Assembly (NCBI GenBank): GCA_963693285.1
Contig: OY848917.1
Coordinates: 8,556,192 to 8,620,191, forward strand
From: Xestospongia muta
Taxonomy: Eukaryota > Porifera > Demospongiae > Haplosclerida > Petrosiidae
DNA length: 64,000 nucleotides
Direction of reading: 5' to 3'
A program made the translations under genes and the position numbers. The stretch's first letter is position 1. Every line of letters begins with the position of its first letter. The notes beneath the pieces are model-generated. The model saw nothing but the letters and a program-made list of their open reading frames with translations, was not told where the DNA came from and made no database searches. Positions 60,150 through 64,000 of the stretch are shown piece by piece.

Positions 60150-62940
60150 TCTTTATCTGGTAATAACAACATTTCTTGAGTTAGTGGGTGGATGTAAAGT
60201 TGCAGTCATAGGATAGGTCTTCAAAAGAAACCTTTTATCTTCATCTTTGATGTAACAACATTTTCTTTCACTTGTTATGGCTGTAGAAGACAGCAAGATG
60301 ATGAGAGCTAATCCATGATGTAGTAAGATTGATGTTGGATTGAACAGTGGACATTGAAGTTGGAGAAGAAAATTATTGAGATAGAAGAATGTTATTAACA
60401 TAAAGGGTGAGGGTGGCTGAAGAGAGGAGGGCTAGTTTAGCAAGGATATTTATATAAATGATGAATAAGAGAGACACCAGTGATGACGTGACAGCACATA
60501 CTGTTTTTATGAGATCCAATGAAGAAAACCAAAACTTGACAATAAATAATAGAACTGTTTTAGTTGAGAATCCAGGTTGGAAAACAAACTGACAATTAGT
60601 AAAAATGTTATGAGTGGAAAAAAGTCGTACAGATAATCAAAGATGTCACATTTACTCGTGAGAGAAAATAGATCTTAATCATCTGAGATCTGAGTTGCAG
60701 AGAAAATCTGGAGATTTGTCTTGTAGTGGTGTATATGGATTATGAGTCAGAGAAGATAAAGGGGCAGTTGACTTATTGAAGCAGGAGGAAAAGTATTTAT
60801 TTAGAACATCTGCTTTAGAAGAGGATGAAGTTACTGGAGAACCATTATGGATAAAGGAGGGAATGGATGCAGGTTTGGAACGAAGACCAAAAAGACCACG
60901 GTGAGGGAGAAGTGAATAAATTACGAAGGAATTTGAATTTTAGATGTCTAAGATAAGCTAGAGTCTTATTACAATAGGAATGATACTTGGTCCAAAAAAA
61001 AGGAGAACCAGTTCTTTTAGCAGAAAAGAAGATGGACTTTCTTAACTTGAGTTGGTTAATGAGGAGCAATTGACTCAAGGAAGAGAAGAGTTAGTAGGGG
61101 ATACACAAGTTTGCTAGGAACAGTGGTGGTCATGACGCACAGTTCTTTAAATATGACCCAAGATTAGAAGTAGGGGAAGGGGAAGGACTGTTAACAGATT
61201 CTGTGGGAAGAGAAATGAGAAGAGAAAAATGGTCTGAAAAAGAGACAGGAGGAAGAATACTGTGAGAAGGAACAACAATGGTAGATGGGAGATAAACAAG
61301 ATCAATAATTAATGGTATATAAGAGTGATAAAATGATTGGGAGCACTAACAATTTACTTAAGGTCAAAAGTGTCAGATATGAAATCCAGGTTAGTCTTTG
61401 AGGATGAAGTAGAGTAGAAATTAATGTTGAAATCACCTAAAAGGATAAGATTAGAAAGAATGGAAGGATTGAGGGATGTCATCTCATTACACAAATGATC
61501 CAACTTATCAGATGAAGATGGAGGCCAGTAGTAAGTACTAATTGAAAATGAGCAATGTTTAAGCTTAATAGATAGAAGAAATTCAATTTTAAAAGGAACA
61601 AGTACTGCAAAGTAATTACATGATATTTTACATGAACAACAATACCACCACCACAGTGGTTACAATCACAACAGAATAATAAGTAATTAGGCAAAGCAAT
61701 GTCAAAATTGGGAATGTCAGCAAAGAGTCAAGAGTCCACAATATAGACAAAATTGGGATTGAGAACAAAGCAGAGAGAAGTTCTCTAGTTCTCTAGTTTA
61801 GAAAAAATGGAGTGAGCATTAAAATAGAAATCTTTATTGAATTTGATGATGTGAGTTGTGAGCAGGATAACAAAGGAGAGGGACAAACAAAATTGATAGA
61901 AGGTTTGAACAAACAGAAAAAAGAAGCTGATTATTGAGAGATTAAGATGGAGAGGGGGGGACTGAATAAAAAGAAGTAAGTAAAAAGAAGTTGGGACATT
62001 GAAGTGAAGAATTCAATGCTGAAGTGGTAGTAGGGAGTGGGTTAGAAAGAAGGAGGAGAATGAGGACAAGATGGGTTGGGTTTAAGTGTTGGAGGAAGCA
62101 GAGGAAGTAGTACACTACACTGAAGAGTTGGTGGAAGTGGAGGAGAAGGTAGGTTGGGTTGAAGACATGGAGGAGATGGAGGCAATAGTAGATTGGATTG
62201 AAGAGTTGGTGGAGGCAGTAATGGAGGTAGATTGTGTTGAATACTTAGAGGAGGAGGAAGTAAGGGTAGGTTAGATTGATAATTTGGAGGAAGAAGTAAT
62301 GGTATATTGTGATGAAGTGTGGAGTAGGGGAAGGTAGAGGTAAGTTGGGTAGGAGACTTGGAGGAAGGTGAGATATTGATAAATCAGACTGAAGACTTGG
62401 TAGAGTAGAAAGTAATGGTACAATGGGTTGAAGAGTGGGATGAGGAGGAAGAAATGGAGAATGGTGGATGGTCTTGTGATGTGGAAAATTAGAAGAGGAA
62501 AGAGTGAGGGTTTTCATATGAAGCAATGACTATTCTAAGAGAAGGAGGTTGTGAAGATTCAGGTAGAGAGGTAGCAGAGGAAGAGGGAGTGGTTATAGTA
62601 GGATTAGCAGTGGTAATAGTAAGAGGAGCATTAGAACGATTAAGTAGGAGTGATGTAGTGGTGATAGTAAAGGAGTGATGAAGTAGGATGAGTATGGTAG
62701 AGGATGATTAAAAGTATTAGGTAGTGATAATGTAAGAGTGGTGAGGTTAGTACTGGAGATGGGAAGAGGAGATGAGGAGGAGGTAGAAAAGACAGAAAGA
62801 GATCTAACTAGGGGTTGAGACTTGTGAGAGCAGGATTTCTCAAGTCTGATAATGTGAGCTTTGGTGTGTGAAATATCTGATCTTAGGTCAGAGAAAAGCA
62901 AGAGGTAAGACTTGATAAACAAGGGACAGGTGTAAGGGAG
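60150..62940 (-). mobile_element. Decayed non-LTR retrotransposon (LINE, CR1/L2-like)
   Basis: On the minus strand, 62922-62593 resembles an ORF1-type coiled segment (SDISHTKAHIIRLEKS) followed by Ser/Thr/Pro-rich sequence, then a pyrimidine-rich region. About 61830-61150 is an AP endonuclease remnant (GGGIVVHV; LILLGDFNIN near 61440; VSFSDHFSLLISLP near 61230). About 61078-60845 and 60840-60690 match the linker and reverse-transcriptase start (WTKYHSYCNKTLAYLRHLKF; ADVLNKYFSSCFNKS). About 60470-60250 holds the RT core (SLLFIIYINILAKLALLSS; TTSWISSHHLAV). The catalytic YADD is changed to YVNN at 60402-60391. Stops and frameshifts are many; the 5' and 3' ends are not defined. Confidence 0.65.
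62050..62480. repeat. Purine-rich degenerate minisatellite
   Basis: Repeated ggttgaagagttggtggagg-like units with variable spacing lie within the LINE relic. On the minus strand this is a Ser/Pro/Leu-rich low-complexity coding-like stretch, probably the spacer between ORF1-like and endonuclease parts. The acidic plus-strand open frame here is a shadow. Confidence 0.5.
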
Positions 62941-63029
62941 ATTGTCAGGATGACTGGAGATACCTTGACACAGTCACAATGAGACCAGTTTGAGTACATT
63001 TCACAAAGAAGCATTAGCCCAGACTCATA

Positions 63030-64000
63030 ATGGTTACATTTTTAAACTGAAAACATGTCCAAGACAAAGTACTAGAGGTTAGATTATTATAACAATAAAT
63101 AATATAAAAGATAACAGACTAACTGACCTATTGGAGACTTTAGTGGTTGTGTTTAGAGACTGAGAACATGTCCGAGACTGAATACTAGAGGCTAGATTAT
63201 TATAACAATGAAAAATATAAAAGGTAACAGACTAACTGACCTATTGGAGTCTAGACAGTGGTTGCGTTTTGGACTGAGACTAAGAACATGTCTGAGACTA
63301 AGTACTAGAGGCTAGATTATTATAACAATGAAAAATATAAAAGGTAACAGACTAACTGACCTATTGGAGACTAGACAGTGGTTATGTTTTGAGAGTGAGG
63401 CTGAGAACATGTCTAATACTGAGTACTAGAGGCTAGATTATTATAACAATGAAAAATATAAAAGGTAACAGACTAACTGACCTATTGGAGTCTAGACAGT
63501 GGTTGTGTTTTGAGAGTGAGACTGAGAACATATCTGAGACTGAGTACTAGAGGCTAGATTATTATAACAATGAAAAATATAAAAGATAAGAGACTAATTG
63601 ATCTATTGGAGACTAGACAGTGGTTGTCTTTTAAGAGTGAGACTGAGAACATGTCTGAGACTGAGTACTAGAGGCTAGATTATTATAACAATGAAAAATA
63701 TAAAAGATAAGAGACTAACTGACCTATTGGAGTCTAGACAGTGGTTGTGTTTTAAGAGTGAGACTAAGAACATGTCTGAGACTGCGTACTAGAGGCTAGA
63801 TTATTATAACAATGAAAAATATAAAAGATAACAGACTAGCTGACCTATTGGAGACTAGACAGTGGTTGTGTTTTGAGAGTGAGACTAAGAACATGTCTGA
63901 GACTAAGTACTAGAGGCTAGATTATTATAACAATGAAAAATATAAAAGATAAGAGACTAACTGACCTATTGGAGACTAGACAGTGGTTGTCTTTTGAGAG
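63030..64000. repeat. Tandem repeat of 120-121 bp, runs off the window
   Basis: The anchor actagaggctagattattat (ggttag in the first unit) recurs at about 63070, 63184, 63304, 63425, 63546, 63667, 63788 and 63909. Units also share aacaatgaaaaatataaaag, gacctattggag and ctagacagtggttg. The array continues past the right edge. There is no splice-site pair or coding potential of the kind seen in the 146-bp array. Confidence 0.95.

Noticed and set aside
62086..62274. Acidic plus-strand protein rich in Glu and Val
   Set aside because: Product of a purine-rich minisatellite within a minus-strand LINE relic; no independent evidence of coding.

Overview
The window looks like nuclear DNA of a demosponge, probably Amphimedon queenslandica or a close relative. 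The DNA is AT-rich, many introns are only 45-150 nt, and the gene families are ones expanded in sponges: a ROC-COR GTPase with a death domain, secreted fibrinogen-like proteins, multipass membrane proteins with a beta-helix-like ectodomain, and many decayed DNA transposons. Species assignment is inference from family content; no search was run.

Layout. (1) 1-13378 and 41941-55433 are two direct copies, about 99% identical, of one block of at least 13.4 kb. Copy A runs off the left edge and stops exactly at a 200-N gap (13379-13578). Each copy carries the 3' exons of a ROC-COR-death gene, a broken membrane-protein gene, an orphan 93-nt exon and a secreted fibrinogen-like gene. That last gene is intact in copy B and frameshifted in copy A. 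(2) 13.6-31.4 kb is a transposon graveyard with a few gene-like islands: an unrecognised minus-strand gene, a P-element/THAP9-like relic, a RING-like protein, a spliced DDE-integrase gene, a broken plus-strand gene, a foldback/MITE pair, a Harbinger-like relic and a hAT relic. (3) 31.7-43.5 kb is probably one plus-strand gene. A 13-codon first exon is followed by an intron region holding about 27 copies of a 146-bp repeat, then a ROC-COR exon and a chain of small exons ending in a death domain. (4) 56.9-59.5 kb is a complete six-exon minus-strand RhoGAP gene. (5) 60.1-64.0 kb is a dead LINE followed by a 120-bp tandem repeat running off the right edge.

The most unusual signal is the 34.07-38.59 kb array. 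Nearly every 146-bp unit carries a branch-point-like sequence, a 3' splice site (ataatag), exactly three variable bases, and a 5' splice site (gtaagt). The flanks are conserved but the triplet has 12 versions in 27 units. The array therefore reads as a series of one-codon microexon candidates, sitting between exons whose phases (0/0) would accept them. This is a hypothesis from sequence; RNA evidence is needed.

The exon chains given for the ROC-COR-death gene, the RhoGAP gene and the integrase gene were checked by hand for matching intron phases. All family names rest on motif recognition only.
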